Both the position numbers and the translations under genes were made by a program. A stretch of DNA of 64,000 nucleotides from Psychromonas ingrahamii 37 (GTDB lineage Bacteria; Pseudomonadota; Gammaproteobacteria; Enterobacterales; Psychromonadaceae). This document shows positions 49,196 through 59,879 of this stretch, piece after piece; within the stretch, counting starts at the first letter, position 1, and the number at the start of each line of letters is the position of its first letter. The stretch spans positions 2,604,001 to 2,668,000 of the forward strand of contig NC_008709.1 in the NCBI RefSeq assembly GCF_000015285.1, written 5' to 3'. The notes under the pieces are model-generated. The model did not search any database. It saw nothing but the letters and a program-made list of their open reading frames with translations, and had not been told where the DNA came from.

Positions 49196-51256
49196 ATGCT
49201 TCCAGATTCCCTAAAAATAAAGATCCGGGCAGGTTATACGCTTATTACTCAGGCTTTACCTCATTTTTCAACGCGTAAAGCACAGAATTATCTGGTCGCT
49301 GAAATCGCAAAAGTACTCGCGGGTGAATATGATAAATCACGACGCATACTGGTTGCAGAGGCCGGTACCGGGATTGGCAAATCATTAGCTTATATACTAG
49401 CAGCGCTACCCGTCGCGCAACATGCAAAGAAAAAACTCATTATTTCGACTGCGACAATCACTTTGCAGGAGCAATTAATGGTTAAGGATCTGCCTTTTTT
49501 TTTGCGCCATAGTGAATTTAAATTTACTTTTACCTTAGCTAAAGGGCGTCAGCGTTATTGCTGTGAACATAAACTGTTCAGCACCCAACAAGGCACGGAA
49601 CAACAGGCTTTATTTACCGAAAAACCACAAGCAGGTGATCAGGTATTATTAACACGCCTACATGAAGCGTATCTTGCGGGTAAATGGTTAGGGGATCGCG
49701 ATAGTTGGCCAACACCCATTCCAAATCGCGTCTGGCAACAGATCGTTTCCGATAAATTCAGCTGTAAACGCGCCTTAGCGAATCATCGCCAGTGCCCTTT
49801 TCATCGTGCTCGCGATGCTATCAATAAAGCAGATGTTATTGTTGTCAACCACGCATTACTGTTGGCCGATCTCGAGTTGGGAGGGGGAATCATTTTACCC
49901 GAACCTGATAACTGTTTTTATGTCCTAGACGAAGCCCATCACCTGCCCAAAATATCCAGAGATTTTTCCAGTGCGCGTGCCAGTATTAAGGGCAGTCAAG
50001 ATTGGCTTAAAAAAATCAACCAGCTAAGTCAACATATTAATAAGACCATTAAACGCCATACGACTATTACACCGGGTATTAATATGCTCGAAAGCGCACA
50101 AGAAATAATAAAGGAGCTGAAAACGGTGGAGTTATTTTTTAACAATAACCCCAGCTACTTTAATGAATCAGATAAATACCGATTTGCATTGGGGGAGTTA
50201 CCCGAAACATTACATCACCCCGCCTGTCATTTAAAAGAAGAAAGTAAAAAATGTTTATCGGCTTTAAATAAACTTTCAAATATTATCAGTGAAGAAATCA
50301 AAGACGGTAATGTTAAAACAAAGGATGTTGAACCTTTAATGATTGAACTGGGATTTTTCCAGCAGCGTATCGAAAACATGCAGACACTGTGGGTTATGCT
50401 GACCAGAGAAAAGACAACCAAGCAGGCACCTATCGCTGCGTGGGCTGAAAGAGAGAAAGCAGAAATTTATTTAAATGCTTCACCGATAGAGGTCGGGGGA
50501 ATATTAGAGAAGATATTTTGGTCACAGGCTGCAGGGATTATTTTATGCTCCGCCACATTGACCTCACTGAATAATTTTGAATACTTTAAGCGCCAAAGCG
50601 GATTAAAAAGCAATGATGGCACGCAATACTTGCGCTTAAAGTCCCCCTTTAATTACCCCGCCATCCCTTTAATTATTGCAGATATGGAAAGCGATCCGAC
50701 TCAAGCGGGTTTTGATGATGAACTGATTGAAAAAATAGAAAATTATTTACGCGACAACGAGGGTAATTTAGTTTTATTTGCATCCTACTGGCAAATGAAT
50801 TTAGTGGCCGATAAGCTCAATAAGAAATACCAAGAGGCTTTATTAATACAAGGCGTCTTGTCGCGCAGCAAACTTATCAAAACACATAAGCAGCGCTGTG
50901 ATCAAGGCAAAACAAGTATTATCTTCGGTACCGGCGGATTATCCGAGGGACTGGATTTGCCCGGACATTATTTGACCAACTTGATTATTACCAAATTACC
51001 TTTCGCCGTACCAAACTCTCCCGTTGAAGAAGCGCATTCTGAATGGATAAAAGCCCAAGGTGGCAACCCTTTTTTACAGCTTTCTATTCCAGAGACAAGT
51101 AAAAAACTGATCCAGTCATGTGGACGATTGATTAGAAAAGAAAATGACACAGGGCGAATTATTATATTGGATAAGAGAGTAAAAACGAAACGTTACGGAA
51201 AAGGTTTACTGGATGCGCTTCCCCCTTTTGCGATTCAATTTGAGCATAAACATTAA
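49196..51256 (+). CDS. dinG: ATP-dependent DNA helicase DinG
   Basis: 686 residues, XPD-like superfamily 2 helicase. Walker A AEAGTGIGKSLAY, Walker B DEAHHLP, Fe-S cluster cysteines in RQRYCCEHKL, FSCKRAL and HRQCPFHR, motif VI QSCGRLIRKENDTGRI. Unwinds 5'-3', including R-loops and G-quadruplex structures in the family. Overlaps the TSUP gene by one base (TAATG). Closer to DinG than to YoaA by the QRYCC region and by length. Confidence 0.93.
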   Translation: MLPDSLKIKIRAGYTLITQALPHFSTRKAQNYLVAEIAKVLAGEYDKSRRILVAEAGTGIGKSLAYILAALPVAQHAKKKLIISTATITLQEQLMVKDLPFFLRHSEFKFTFTLAKGRQRYCCEHKLFSTQQGTEQQALFTEKPQAGDQVLLTRLHEAYLAGKWLGDRDSWPTPIPNRVWQQIVSDKFSCKRALANHRQCPFHRARDAINKADVIVVNHALLLADLELGGGIILPEPDNCFYVLDEAHHLPKISRDFSSARASIKGSQDWLKKINQLSQHINKTIKRHTTITPGINMLESAQEIIKELKTVELFFNNNPSYFNESDKYRFALGELPETLHHPACHLKEESKKCLSALNKLSNIISEEIKDGNVKTKDVEPLMIELGFFQQRIENMQTLWVMLTREKTTKQAPIAAWAEREKAEIYLNASPIEVGGILEKIFWSQAAGIILCSATLTSLNNFEYFKRQSGLKSNDGTQYLRLKSPFNYPAIPLIIADMESDPTQAGFDDELIEKIENYLRDNEGNLVLFASYWQMNLVADKLNKKYQEALLIQGVLSRSKLIKTHKQRCDQGKTSIIFGTGGLSEGLDLPGHYLTNLIITKLPFAVPNSPVEEAHSEWIKAQGGNPFLQLSIPETSKKLIQSCGRLIRKENDTGRIIILDKRVKTKRYGKGLLDALPPFAIQFEHKH

Positions 51257-52035
51257 TGACTGAACTTTTTTTTGACCCCGGCACTTGGGCGTTACTTGTT
51301 TTTGTAGGCTTGATCGCAGGTTTTATTGATGCGGTCGTTGGCGGAGGAGGCATGCTGACGGTCCCAACATTATTAAGCTTAGGTCTACCTGCCCACTTAA
51401 CCCTTGGTACCAATAAATTATCTGCTTGTTTTTCTTCGGGCATCGCATCTTATACTTATTTTAGAAAACAATTATTTAACCCGCAATTTTGGAAAAATAG
51501 TTTCTACAGTACGCTAACAGGTGCCTTTATTGGCACGGTGTTTGTTAATTTAATTGATACTCAATGGCTAGAAAAAATACTGCCTGTTATTATTTTGATT
51601 GTCGCTCTCTATACTTTATTAAATCAGATACATGATATTGATAATCATAAACTGCCTGAAAATAAATCTATTTTTCGCATAAAACAGATAATTCAAGGGT
51701 TTTTGCTGGGCTTTTATGATGGCTCCTCCGGTCCGGGAACAGGGGCATTTTGGGTAATTTCCAATATGCGCCTTTATAAACTAAACATTTTGCTGTCTAG
51801 CGGCATTGCAAAGGCGATGAATTTCACTAGTAATGTGACTTCCCTATTAATATTCATCTATTTTGGTCAAGTAAACTGGTTGATTGGGTTAACAATGGGA
51901 GCCTGTTTGATGCTTGGCGCATACATAGGGGCTCATTCTGCCATTCATTTTGGCGCTAAATTTATACGCCCCGTTTTTATATTAATTGTGGTCATCATGG
52001 CCATTAAATTAGGGTACGACGCATGGTTCAGTTAA
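51256..52035 (+). CDS. TSUP family (TauE/SafE, YfcA-like) membrane permease
   Basis: 259 residues, about eight TM helices. GFIDAVVGGGGMLTVPTLL and the internal GFYDGSSGPGTGAF are the paired signature of the TSUP family, whose members move sulfur-containing anions or organic acids. Substrate unknown. Coupled to dinG upstream and overlapping priC by 13 bases. Confidence 0.9.
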   Translation: MTELFFDPGTWALLVFVGLIAGFIDAVVGGGGMLTVPTLLSLGLPAHLTLGTNKLSACFSSGIASYTYFRKQLFNPQFWKNSFYSTLTGAFIGTVFVNLIDTQWLEKILPVIILIVALYTLLNQIHDIDNHKLPENKSIFRIKQIIQGFLLGFYDGSSGPGTGAFWVISNMRLYKLNILLSSGIAKAMNFTSNVTSLLIFIYFGQVNWLIGLTMGACLMLGAYIGAHSAIHFGAKFIRPVFILIVVIMAIKLGYDAWFS

Positions 52036-52589
52036 GTTCAAAAAATTTACCGATAGACCAATTAAATAGACAATTAAAGGTGTTAAGCAAAAGATGCGAA
52101 GTACTGGATGAGTCGGTTAGTCAGACAGAAAACAAATGTTTTGTTTTTGAAGTGCATATATTTCCCAAGCGTTGTCTCACGCTGTTAGGCTACATCAAGC
52201 AAATAGAACATACTGCCAAATCTTTACAAAATGCACTTGATAAAAACCTTCCCGAGGCCCTGATAGCCTTTGAATGCACACTTTTTATTGATCAATTTCA
52301 GGTGTTATTACAACTGGTACAAAGCTTAGAAAAAGGAGAAGCTGACATATTATATAAATCCTATTCATCCATTAAAGAAAATATCTACCAACAGTTACAG
52401 AAACAATATCACTATGAAGAACGTTTATTAAACATGATTGCAGAGCAGGAAGAGTTAATGACCCATTCAAATGCTCAACAAAAAATAGACATTAAAGAAA
52501 AAATTGAGGTCTTAAAAGGACGTTATCAAAAGTGTAATAGCTATACTCAAATGTTAGAATTTAAATTTCAGGATAGCAGTGATGAGTGA
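52023..52589 (+). CDS. priC: Primosomal replication protein PriC
   Basis: 188 residues, all helical. The C-terminal pattern EERLLNMIAEQEEL followed by EVLKGRYQKCNSY agrees with the PriC family. It reloads the replicative helicase at stalled forks. Position next to rsmS is the conserved arrangement seen in Escherichia coli. N-terminal sequence is divergent, so the call rests on the C-terminal half and on synteny. Confidence 0.82.
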   Translation: MVQLSSKNLPIDQLNRQLKVLSKRCEVLDESVSQTENKCFVFEVHIFPKRCLTLLGYIKQIEHTAKSLQNALDKNLPEALIAFECTLFIDQFQVLLQLVQSLEKGEADILYKSYSSIKENIYQQLQKQYHYEERLLNMIAEQEELMTHSNAQQKIDIKEKIEVLKGRYQKCNSYTQMLEFKFQDSSDE

Positions 52590-52755
52590 ATATAATGAAG
52601 ATAAAAAAAATAACCCACCACTAGTCGATGCGCTGCAATCAGTGCAACTAGCCGTTGATTTAATTCAACTGTTAGAAGAAAATAAAATTGATAAGCAAGT
52701 GGCTATGGACGCTTTAGAGATAGTATTAAAGGATTTTAAAAATAAACCAGCCTAA
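52582..52755 (+). CDS. rsmS: RsmS/YbaM (DUF2496) small regulatory protein
   Basis: A 57-residue protein: an acidic start, then LQSVQLAVDLIQLLEENKID and ALEIVLKDFKNK, the DUF2496 pattern. The ATG overlaps the last eight bases of priC, as in the priC-ybaM pair of enterobacteria. RsmS was described as a pleiotropic regulator in soft-rot bacteria; its mechanism is unclear. Confidence 0.85.
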   Translation: MSEYNEDKKNNPPLVDALQSVQLAVDLIQLLEENKIDKQVAMDALEIVLKDFKNKPA

Positions 52756-52768
52756 AATACTTTGATAT

Positions 52769-52785
52769 AAATGCCCGGCATTTTT
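52769..52785 (+). terminator. Weak terminator after rsmS
   Basis: AAATGCC-C-GGCATTT with further Ts forms a compact palindrome 14 bases after the stop. The one-base centre means only about five pairs can really form. Confidence 0.4.
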
Positions 52786-52840
52786 GAGCAGTTTACTCAA
52801 TAAAGGCGTTCTTTAAGATCAGAAAACGTTGAGTGAGTAC

Positions 52841-53113
52841 TTAGCAAGCTATAAAATCATTGGTTTTCTGATAAGGGATTTCACTGACAGTGATGCCGGT
52901 AACACGTGCGGTTTTAGGCCCTTTTTCAAGCCATTTCAGCATTTTCGCTATTTGTTCACGCGGGCCGTACATAACAACTTCAACATCACCGCATTGTAAA
53001 TTTTTTGCATGTCCCATAACATAATGCAAACGCGCTTCCCTGCAGGTAAAATAGCGAAAACCAACCGCCTGCACTATGCCCGACACAATCACTTTACAGC
53101 CAATATTATCCAT
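52841..53113 (-). CDS. acyP: Acylphosphatase
   Basis: 90 residues. The catalytic Arg is in GIVQAVGFRYFTCREA and the catalytic Asn in GHAKNLQCGDVEVVMYG. Hydrolyses acyl phosphates. ATG 53113 was preferred over GTG 53119 because AGAGGG is then at proper spacing. Single gene, convergent with rsmS. Confidence 0.93.
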   Translation of the reverse strand: MDNIGCKVIVSGIVQAVGFRYFTCREARLHYVMGHAKNLQCGDVEVVMYGPREQIAKMLKWLEKGPKTARVTGITVSEIPYQKTNDFIAC

Positions 53114-53196
53114 TATCACCCTCTCTCTAAATAGCTCACCTAATGAGTAGAATTGTTAGAACCTCACATCGTAGATCATTTTTTTAGGCTGAACCG

Positions 53197-53817
53197 TTAA
53201 GTTAATACCAACCAGATGCCGACACACATCATTAAGCTACCGGCAATTCTATTCATTAAAATAACATTACCACGTTGCTGCAGAAGGTGCCGCAAAGTAT
53301 GACCACCCGCCGCATAAAGCAATAAACAGACTAATTCAAAAAACAATATGATAGCGACTAAAATCATCGCTTGTGGATATAATGGTAGCTCAGAATTAAT
53401 AAAAGGGGGTAATAGTGAAATCATAAAAGCCCACCCTTTTGGATTGGCAATAGCGGTCACAAATCCTTGGGTTATAAGTGACTTACGGGTAACACTGTCC
53501 TGTTGCACAAAATTTTCTGGAATTGCCATTTTACCGCGAGAACGCCACATCTGTATACCCAGATAAAACAGGTACAACCCCCCCAAATACTTCAGCACCA
53601 GAAACATATTCGGCCGGGCTAATAAAATAGTTGCCACCCCAATCAATGATGAAATGGTCACCAGCGCAACCCCAACTAATTCACCAACCATCATCCATAG
53701 ACTTTTACGTACACCTATTGTCATACCCAAGGTCATTGCCAACGTCATACACAATCCAGGCGTCGCCGATACTGCAAAAAAAGTGGGGACAAATAATATC
53801 AGAACAGAATATTCCAT
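53197..53817 (-). CDS. LysE/RhtB-family amino-acid exporter
   Basis: 206 residues and about six TM helices. FAVSATPGLCMTLAMTLGMT is the N-terminal family motif, with KYLGGLYLFYLGIQMWRS and TAIANPKGWAFMISLLPPF following. Exports an amino acid or related metabolite; substrate not predictable. Confidence 0.9.
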   Translation of the reverse strand: MEYSVLILFVPTFFAVSATPGLCMTLAMTLGMTIGVRKSLWMMVGELVGVALVTISSLIGVATILLARPNMFLVLKYLGGLYLFYLGIQMWRSRGKMAIPENFVQQDSVTRKSLITQGFVTAIANPKGWAFMISLLPPFINSELPLYPQAMILVAIILFFELVCLLLYAAGGHTLRHLLQQRGNVILMNRIAGSLMMCVGIWLVLT

Positions 53818-54037
53818 TTTCTCTCAATTAGATAAAAAAGCGCCAGTAACGAGGCGTGGTTTGCAGACTATCCTTGTTCTCACTTAACAAAATCCTATTG
53901 AATGATTTTGAACAGCGTTAGCTGACCGCTAAGCAGTAAGAACAAGACGCTCTGAATAAATATCAACCCAGTTAGCATTGATATTGACAAGCCGGGTTGG
54001 TTACCTTTTGAGTTATTTTAGTATTATTAAATAACGC

Positions 54038-55423
54038 TTACTGTTTCCGCCAAGTTGTGCCGCCAGGGCCATCCTCTAAAACAATTTTTAATGCCGCCAG
54101 TTTATCACGCGCTGAATCCGCTGAAGCCCAATCTTTATTTTGTCTAGCATCATTACGTTGTTTGATAAGCGCTTCAATCATGGCAACTTCTTCGTTTTTT
54201 TCATCACCCTGCAAAAACTGCTCGGCTGACTGGTTTAATAAACCAAGCACATTAGCAAGTGTCACTAATAGTCCCGCAGATAAAGATGCTTGCTTAATAT
54301 TCGACTGTTTAAGACGGTTTATCTCTTTAGCAAGATCGAACAATACAGCTAAAGCCCCCGGCGTATTAAAATCATCATCCATTGCTTTAATAAATTGCTG
54401 ATAATGCAGATTCGTTTTATCAAGCGGAGTGTCTTTACTGAAGGTTAAATCACGAACTGAGTTGTATAAACGCTCCAGGCTCGCACGGGCCTGTTTTAAA
54501 TTATCTTCAGAATAGTTAAGTTGGCTGCGGTAATGTCCCGAAATCAAAAAATATCGGACGGACTCACTATCAAAAAATTTTAACACCTCTTTAATGGTAA
54601 AAAAATTCTTAAGTGATTTCGACATTTTAACTTTGTCTACTTGCACCATTCCCGAATGCATCCAGGTATTCACATACTGACCATGATGGGCGCAACAGGA
54701 TTGCGCAATTTCATTTTCATGGTGCGGAAAAGCAAGATCGGATCCACCACCATGGATATCAAATACTTCACCAAGATGTTTATGGTTCATAGCTGAACAT
54801 TCAATATGCCAACCGGGACGACCGTTCCCCCAAGGCGAAGTCCAAAAAGGCTCAGCGGGTTTTGCCATTTTCCAAAGAACAAAATCCAATGGATTACGTT
54901 TACTCTCTTCAACTTCAACGCGCGAGCCTGCCCGTAACATTTCCAAATTTTGGCCGCTTAATTGACCATATTCTTTAAAGCTGTCAACTGCAAATAAAAC
55001 ATCATTGTTTTCGGCAACATAGGCGTGCCCTTTTGCGATCAATTTTTTGATCATCTCGATAACTTCTGGCATATGATCCGTCACCCGAGGTTCAAGATCC
55101 GGACGTAACATAAACAACGCATCAAAATCCTGATGCATAGCCTCGGTAAAACGTGATGTTAATTGATCACAGCTTTCATTATTTTCAGCTGCTCGTTTAA
55201 TTATTTTGTCATCTACGTCGGTGATATTACGAATATAATTAAGTGAGTATCCACTAAAACGTAAATAACGCGCCACAGTATCAAAAGCCACAAATGTGCG
55301 ACCATGGCCTATATGGCAATAATCGTAAATAGTGATACCACACACATACATACCAACTTTACCGGGAATGAGCGGTTTAAACGGTTCTTTTTGTCGCGTT
55401 AAGCTGTTGTATATTTTTAACAT
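54038..55423 (-). CDS. cysS: Cysteinyl-tRNA synthetase
   Basis: 461 residues, class I synthetase. HIGH motif in [16 protein letters not shown] in [11 protein letters not shown], and zinc ligands in [18 protein letters not shown] and [17 protein letters not shown] precedes the ATG. Divergent from ppiB, a common arrangement in this group. Confidence 0.97.
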   Translation of the reverse strand: MLKIYNSLTRQKEPFKPLIPGKVGMYVCGITIYDYCHIGHGRTFVAFDTVARYLRFSGYSLNYIRNITDVDDKIIKRAAENNESCDQLTSRFTEAMHQDFDALFMLRPDLEPRVTDHMPEVIEMIKKLIAKGHAYVAENNDVLFAVDSFKEYGQLSGQNLEMLRAGSRVEVEESKRNPLDFVLWKMAKPAEPFWTSPWGNGRPGWHIECSAMNHKHLGEVFDIHGGGSDLAFPHHENEIAQSCCAHHGQYVNTWMHSGMVQVDKVKMSKSLKNFFTIKEVLKFFDSESVRYFLISGHYRSQLNYSEDNLKQARASLERLYNSVRDLTFSKDTPLDKTNLHYQQFIKAMDDDFNTPGALAVLFDLAKEINRLKQSNIKQASLSAGLLVTLANVLGLLNQSAEQFLQGDEKNEEVAMIEALIKQRNDARQNKDWASADSARDKLAALKIVLEDGPGGTTWRKQ

Positions 55424-55573
55424 GAAGCTTCCAATCAGATCACTATAGAATGGGCATTCTAACCTGCAATTAATAGAAATTCACCCTTTGTATTTAATGA
55501 ATATCATGCTTTAGGGTATGATATAAGCAGACCCTAAGGGGATTTATTATTTTTTCAATAACAGGAACTAAAA

Positions 55574-56068
55574 ATGGTTACTTTACATACAAACTTTGGT
55601 GATATTAAACTTGATTTAAATGCAGAAAAGGCACCTAAAACTGTTGCTAACTTTATTAAATATGTTGAATCAGGTCATTATGACAATACTATTTTTCATC
55701 GCGTTATCGATGGTTTTATGATTCAAGGTGGTGGCTTTGCGGCAGGGATGGAAGAAAAACCAACCAATAAACCGGTGAAAAATGAAGCAAATAACGGTCT
55801 GTCAAATACAAAATATTCCGTCGCAATGGCAAGAACAATGGAGCCCCATTCTGCGTCTGCACAATTCTTTATTAATCTTAACGACAATAAGTTTTTAGAT
55901 TTTAAATCGGAAACAACTGATGGTTGGGGATATTGCGTATTTGCACAAGTTGTTGAAGGAGTCGATGTTGTTGATAAGATAAGAAATGTGGCAACAGGCA
56001 ACTCTGGTTATGTGCATCAAGATGTTCCTCTGGAAGATGTGATCATCAAAAGTGTCACTATTGTTTAA
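55574..56068 (+). CDS. ppiB: Peptidyl-prolyl cis-trans isomerase B (cyclophilin)
   Basis: 164 residues, cytoplasmic cyclophilin without a signal peptide. Catalytic region [15 protein letters not shown], then [14 protein letters not shown] and [22 protein letters not shown] precedes the ATG. Followed after 19 bases by lpxH, probably one operon. Confidence 0.96.
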   Translation: MVTLHTNFGDIKLDLNAEKAPKTVANFIKYVESGHYDNTIFHRVIDGFMIQGGGFAAGMEEKPTNKPVKNEANNGLSNTKYSVAMARTMEPHSASAQFFINLNDNKFLDFKSETTDGWGYCVFAQVVEGVDVVDKIRNVATGNSGYVHQDVPLEDVIIKSVTIV

Positions 56069-56087
56069 CGGTTAACTGGTGTCTTCT

Positions 56088-56825
56088 ATGCGCACACTCT
56101 TCATCGCCGATCTGCATCTCAGTGAAAAGCATCCGCAAATAAGCCATGCATTTTTTGAGTTTCTGCAAAATGAAACTGAAAATGTGGATGCCTTATATAT
56201 TTTGGGTGATTTATTTGAAGTTTGGATCGGGGATGATGAGCGCACTCTCTTAATGAATGAAGTTGCTCTTAAATTATCAGAATATGCACTGAAAAATAAT
56301 ATATTACTGTATTACATTCATGGTAACCGTGATTTTATGATTGGCAAAAAATATGCAAAACAATCATCAATGCAATTGTTACCGGAACACTGTGAAATAA
56401 ATTTGTATGGCAAAAAAATACTGATTTTACACGGTGATACACTTTGTTTAGCAGATAAAAATTATCAAAAAATGCGTACGCTGCTCCATAACCCTCTCAT
56501 ACAATTAGTTTTTAATCTTTTACCACTCTTTCTACGTAAAAAAATAGGCTGGAAAATTCGTCATGCAAGCCAGTCCAAAAAAGTCTATAAAAATCGAGAA
56601 GTGATGGATGTCACTAAAGATGAAGTAGTACGTTTAATGGAGAAACATCATGTCCAGACTTTAATTCACGGACATACCCATCGAGTAGCTTGTCATGAGA
56701 TGTTAGTTAAAGGGCAAGCTGCACAACGATATGATGTCGGCGATTGGCGTCATAATTTAAGTTATGTCGAAGTTCAAAAAGATAAAATCAATTTAGTTAT
56801 CCGCCCGATTAATTTCTATAACTAA
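56088..56825 (+). CDS. lpxH: UDP-2,3-diacylglucosamine hydrolase LpxH
   Basis: 245 residues, calcineurin-like phosphoesterase of lipid A synthesis. Metal motifs IADLHLSE, LGDLFEVWIGDDE, HGNRDFMIG, LHGDTLC and HGHTHRVACH. The start at 56088 (MRTLFIADLHL) agrees with the family; a GTG three codons earlier is also possible, and neither has a strong ribosome site. Confidence 0.95.
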   Translation: MRTLFIADLHLSEKHPQISHAFFEFLQNETENVDALYILGDLFEVWIGDDERTLLMNEVALKLSEYALKNNILLYYIHGNRDFMIGKKYAKQSSMQLLPEHCEINLYGKKILILHGDTLCLADKNYQKMRTLLHNPLIQLVFNLLPLFLRKKIGWKIRHASQSKKVYKNREVMDVTKDEVVRLMEKHHVQTLIHGHTHRVACHEMLVKGQAAQRYDVGDWRHNLSYVEVQKDKINLVIRPINFYN

Positions 56826-56900
56826 CCTAATGCCAAACTTGCGCAGTTAAAATTAACCGAAGTAAATTCACAACCTGTCGTTTGTTAATACTACAAACAT

Positions 56901-56924
56901 AAAAAAGCCGGCTAGATAGCCGGC
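56901..56924 (-). terminator. Terminator of the proQ-prc operon
   Basis: On the minus strand GCCGGCTA-TC-TAGCCGGC is followed by six Ts, 21 bases after the prc stop. It lies between convergent lpxH and prc. Confidence 0.88.
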
Positions 56925-56944
56925 CTAAAAATCAAGCTTAAAAG

Positions 56945-58939
56945 TTAAGAATGAGCATAATCCAGCGTAATAGCAGCCGCTTCAAGTAAAAATGAGTCGA
57001 TAGGTTCAAAATCATCTGGAATATCATCGACAGATTTTACCTCGGGTAAACCGGCACGTTTTAAACGTTCGTTAACCCGTACTAATGATTCCTTTTCCTG
57101 TTCTTCTCGTAATTTAATCCGATCACTTTCTTTAAGAGAAATGGTCGTCATATCTTTTTCTTGAAGATATTCTTCAATATCTTTTTCTAAATAACTAAAC
57201 TCAATTTTATTTTTAATACGTAAATTGTGCTTTTCAGTCAATGACTTAACAACAGATTGTAAATTATTTACCGGAGAATAATCGGCTGATTTTATATTAT
57301 CCCAAGGTAATGCATTTTTTTCCAGACTTTCACCTGTCTCATTAGGATCGATCCCACTTGGGAATTGAATATCAGGAATAACCCCTTTGTTTTGCGTACT
57401 GCCACCGTCGATACGATAAAATTTTGCAATAGTATATTGAACTGACCCCACCAGATCGGCATCTTTATCATAAAATCGAGATATACGGCGGTGTTGTTGT
57501 ACTGTCCCCTTTCCAAAACTTTGTTCGCCAAGGATAATTGCACGGCCATAATCTTGTAAAGCGGCAGCAAATATTTCAGAAGCAGAGGCACTATTGCGAT
57601 TAATCAGAACAGTTAATGGCCCTTTATAACTTACCGCTTTATTTTCATCCTGATGAACCAGAACTTGATTACGTCCATCCCGTACCTGCACAACGGGCCC
57701 TGTTCCAATAAACAAACCGGTTAATAGTGTCGCTTCGCTTAATGCGCCACCGCCATTATTGCGCAAATCAATAATAATACCTTTAATATTTTCTTTTGCT
57801 AATAAAGCTAATTCTTGGTCAACATCTTCACTTAAGTTCATGTAAAAGCTTGGAATAGTAATAACACCAATTTTTTGACCATCAATCACTTCTACAGATG
57901 ATTTTGCTTCACGGTCTTCAAGATGTATTTGTTCGCGCGTGATGATCACAATCTTGCTTTTATCGCCGGCTTTACCCGATAAAATCTGTAATTTAACATC
58001 GGTTCCCTTCGGGCCTTTTATTAAATCGACAATATCATCTAAGCGCCATCCAACCACATCGACAACTTTTCCATCTTCTTGTCCGACGCCTATTATTTTA
58101 TCATTTTTGAATATCTGATTAGAACGCTCTGCGGGTCCACCGGGAACAAGGCTTCTGATAACCGTATAATCATCTTCGAGTTGCAGAACAGCGCCTATCC
58201 CTTCCAGAGATAAGTTCATTTCCATTTTAAAACGTTCAGCATTGCGGGGTGACAAATAGCTTGTATGGGGTTCAATAGTTCGCGCATAAGCATTCATAAA
58301 AGTTTGAAAAACATCTTCACTTTCAGTTTGGGTCAAATGTTTAAGTGCATAGTTGTAACGTTTACTTAATAGCTCTTTGATTTTATCCCATGTTTTACCG
58401 CTTAATTTAAGGACTAAAGCATCGGATTTTACTTTTTGTTGCCAAATTTTATTCAGTTCAACAGTGTCTTTTGCCCAGGGTGCCTTGCTACGGTCAAATT
58501 GAAACTCATCAGTTGTGTCAAACATAATCTCTTTGTCTAGCAAAGATAATGCATAACTAAAACGTTCATAACGGCGTTTTAGACTAAGCTGATAAATTTC
58601 ATAGGCAGGCTGTAATTGACCCGTTTTTAAATTATCATCAAGCAAAAATTGATAGCTTTTTAAATCATTGATATCGCTTTGCATAAAGATTTGTTTATTA
58701 TAATCAAGCTGCTCGATATAACGCTCAAACACTTGTTGCGAAAGAGCATCATTCAAGGGTATATATTTGTAGTGAGAACGACTGAATAAGTCGCTCACTC
58801 TTTTCGTCACTTTAGCATGCTGTGCTTGTTGCTCTAATTGAGGGATATCTGCGCTATCAAAATCGGCTGGAACAGCGCATACAATACCAATATATAAATA
58901 ACTTGCTATAACGGCTAAGTGTCGAAAATATTTGTTCAT
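56945..58939 (-). CDS. prc: Tail-specific periplasmic protease Prc (Tsp)
   Basis: 664 residues. A signal peptide (HLAVIASYLYIGIVCAVPA) leads into the N-terminal helical domain, a PDZ domain (SLEGIGAVLQLEDDYTVI, VPGGPAERS) and the S41 protease domain, with the catalytic Ser in NRNSASASEIFAAAL and Lys in GEQSFGKGTVQ. Degrades tagged or misfolded periplasmic proteins and trims lipoprotein/peptidoglycan factors in relatives. ATG 58939 has AAAGGAA upstream. Eleven bases behind proQ, the conserved order. Confidence 0.96.
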   Translation of the reverse strand: MNKYFRHLAVIASYLYIGIVCAVPADFDSADIPQLEQQAQHAKVTKRVSDLFSRSHYKYIPLNDALSQQVFERYIEQLDYNKQIFMQSDINDLKSYQFLLDDNLKTGQLQPAYEIYQLSLKRRYERFSYALSLLDKEIMFDTTDEFQFDRSKAPWAKDTVELNKIWQQKVKSDALVLKLSGKTWDKIKELLSKRYNYALKHLTQTESEDVFQTFMNAYARTIEPHTSYLSPRNAERFKMEMNLSLEGIGAVLQLEDDYTVIRSLVPGGPAERSNQIFKNDKIIGVGQEDGKVVDVVGWRLDDIVDLIKGPKGTDVKLQILSGKAGDKSKIVIITREQIHLEDREAKSSVEVIDGQKIGVITIPSFYMNLSEDVDQELALLAKENIKGIIIDLRNNGGGALSEATLLTGLFIGTGPVVQVRDGRNQVLVHQDENKAVSYKGPLTVLINRNSASASEIFAAALQDYGRAIILGEQSFGKGTVQQHRRISRFYDKDADLVGSVQYTIAKFYRIDGGSTQNKGVIPDIQFPSGIDPNETGESLEKNALPWDNIKSADYSPVNNLQSVVKSLTEKHNLRIKNKIEFSYLEKDIEEYLQEKDMTTISLKESDRIKLREEQEKESLVRVNERLKRAGLPEVKSVDDIPDDFEPIDSFLLEAAAITLDYAHS

Positions 58940-58949
58940 CAAGATTCCT

Positions 58950-59879
<930 letters not shown>

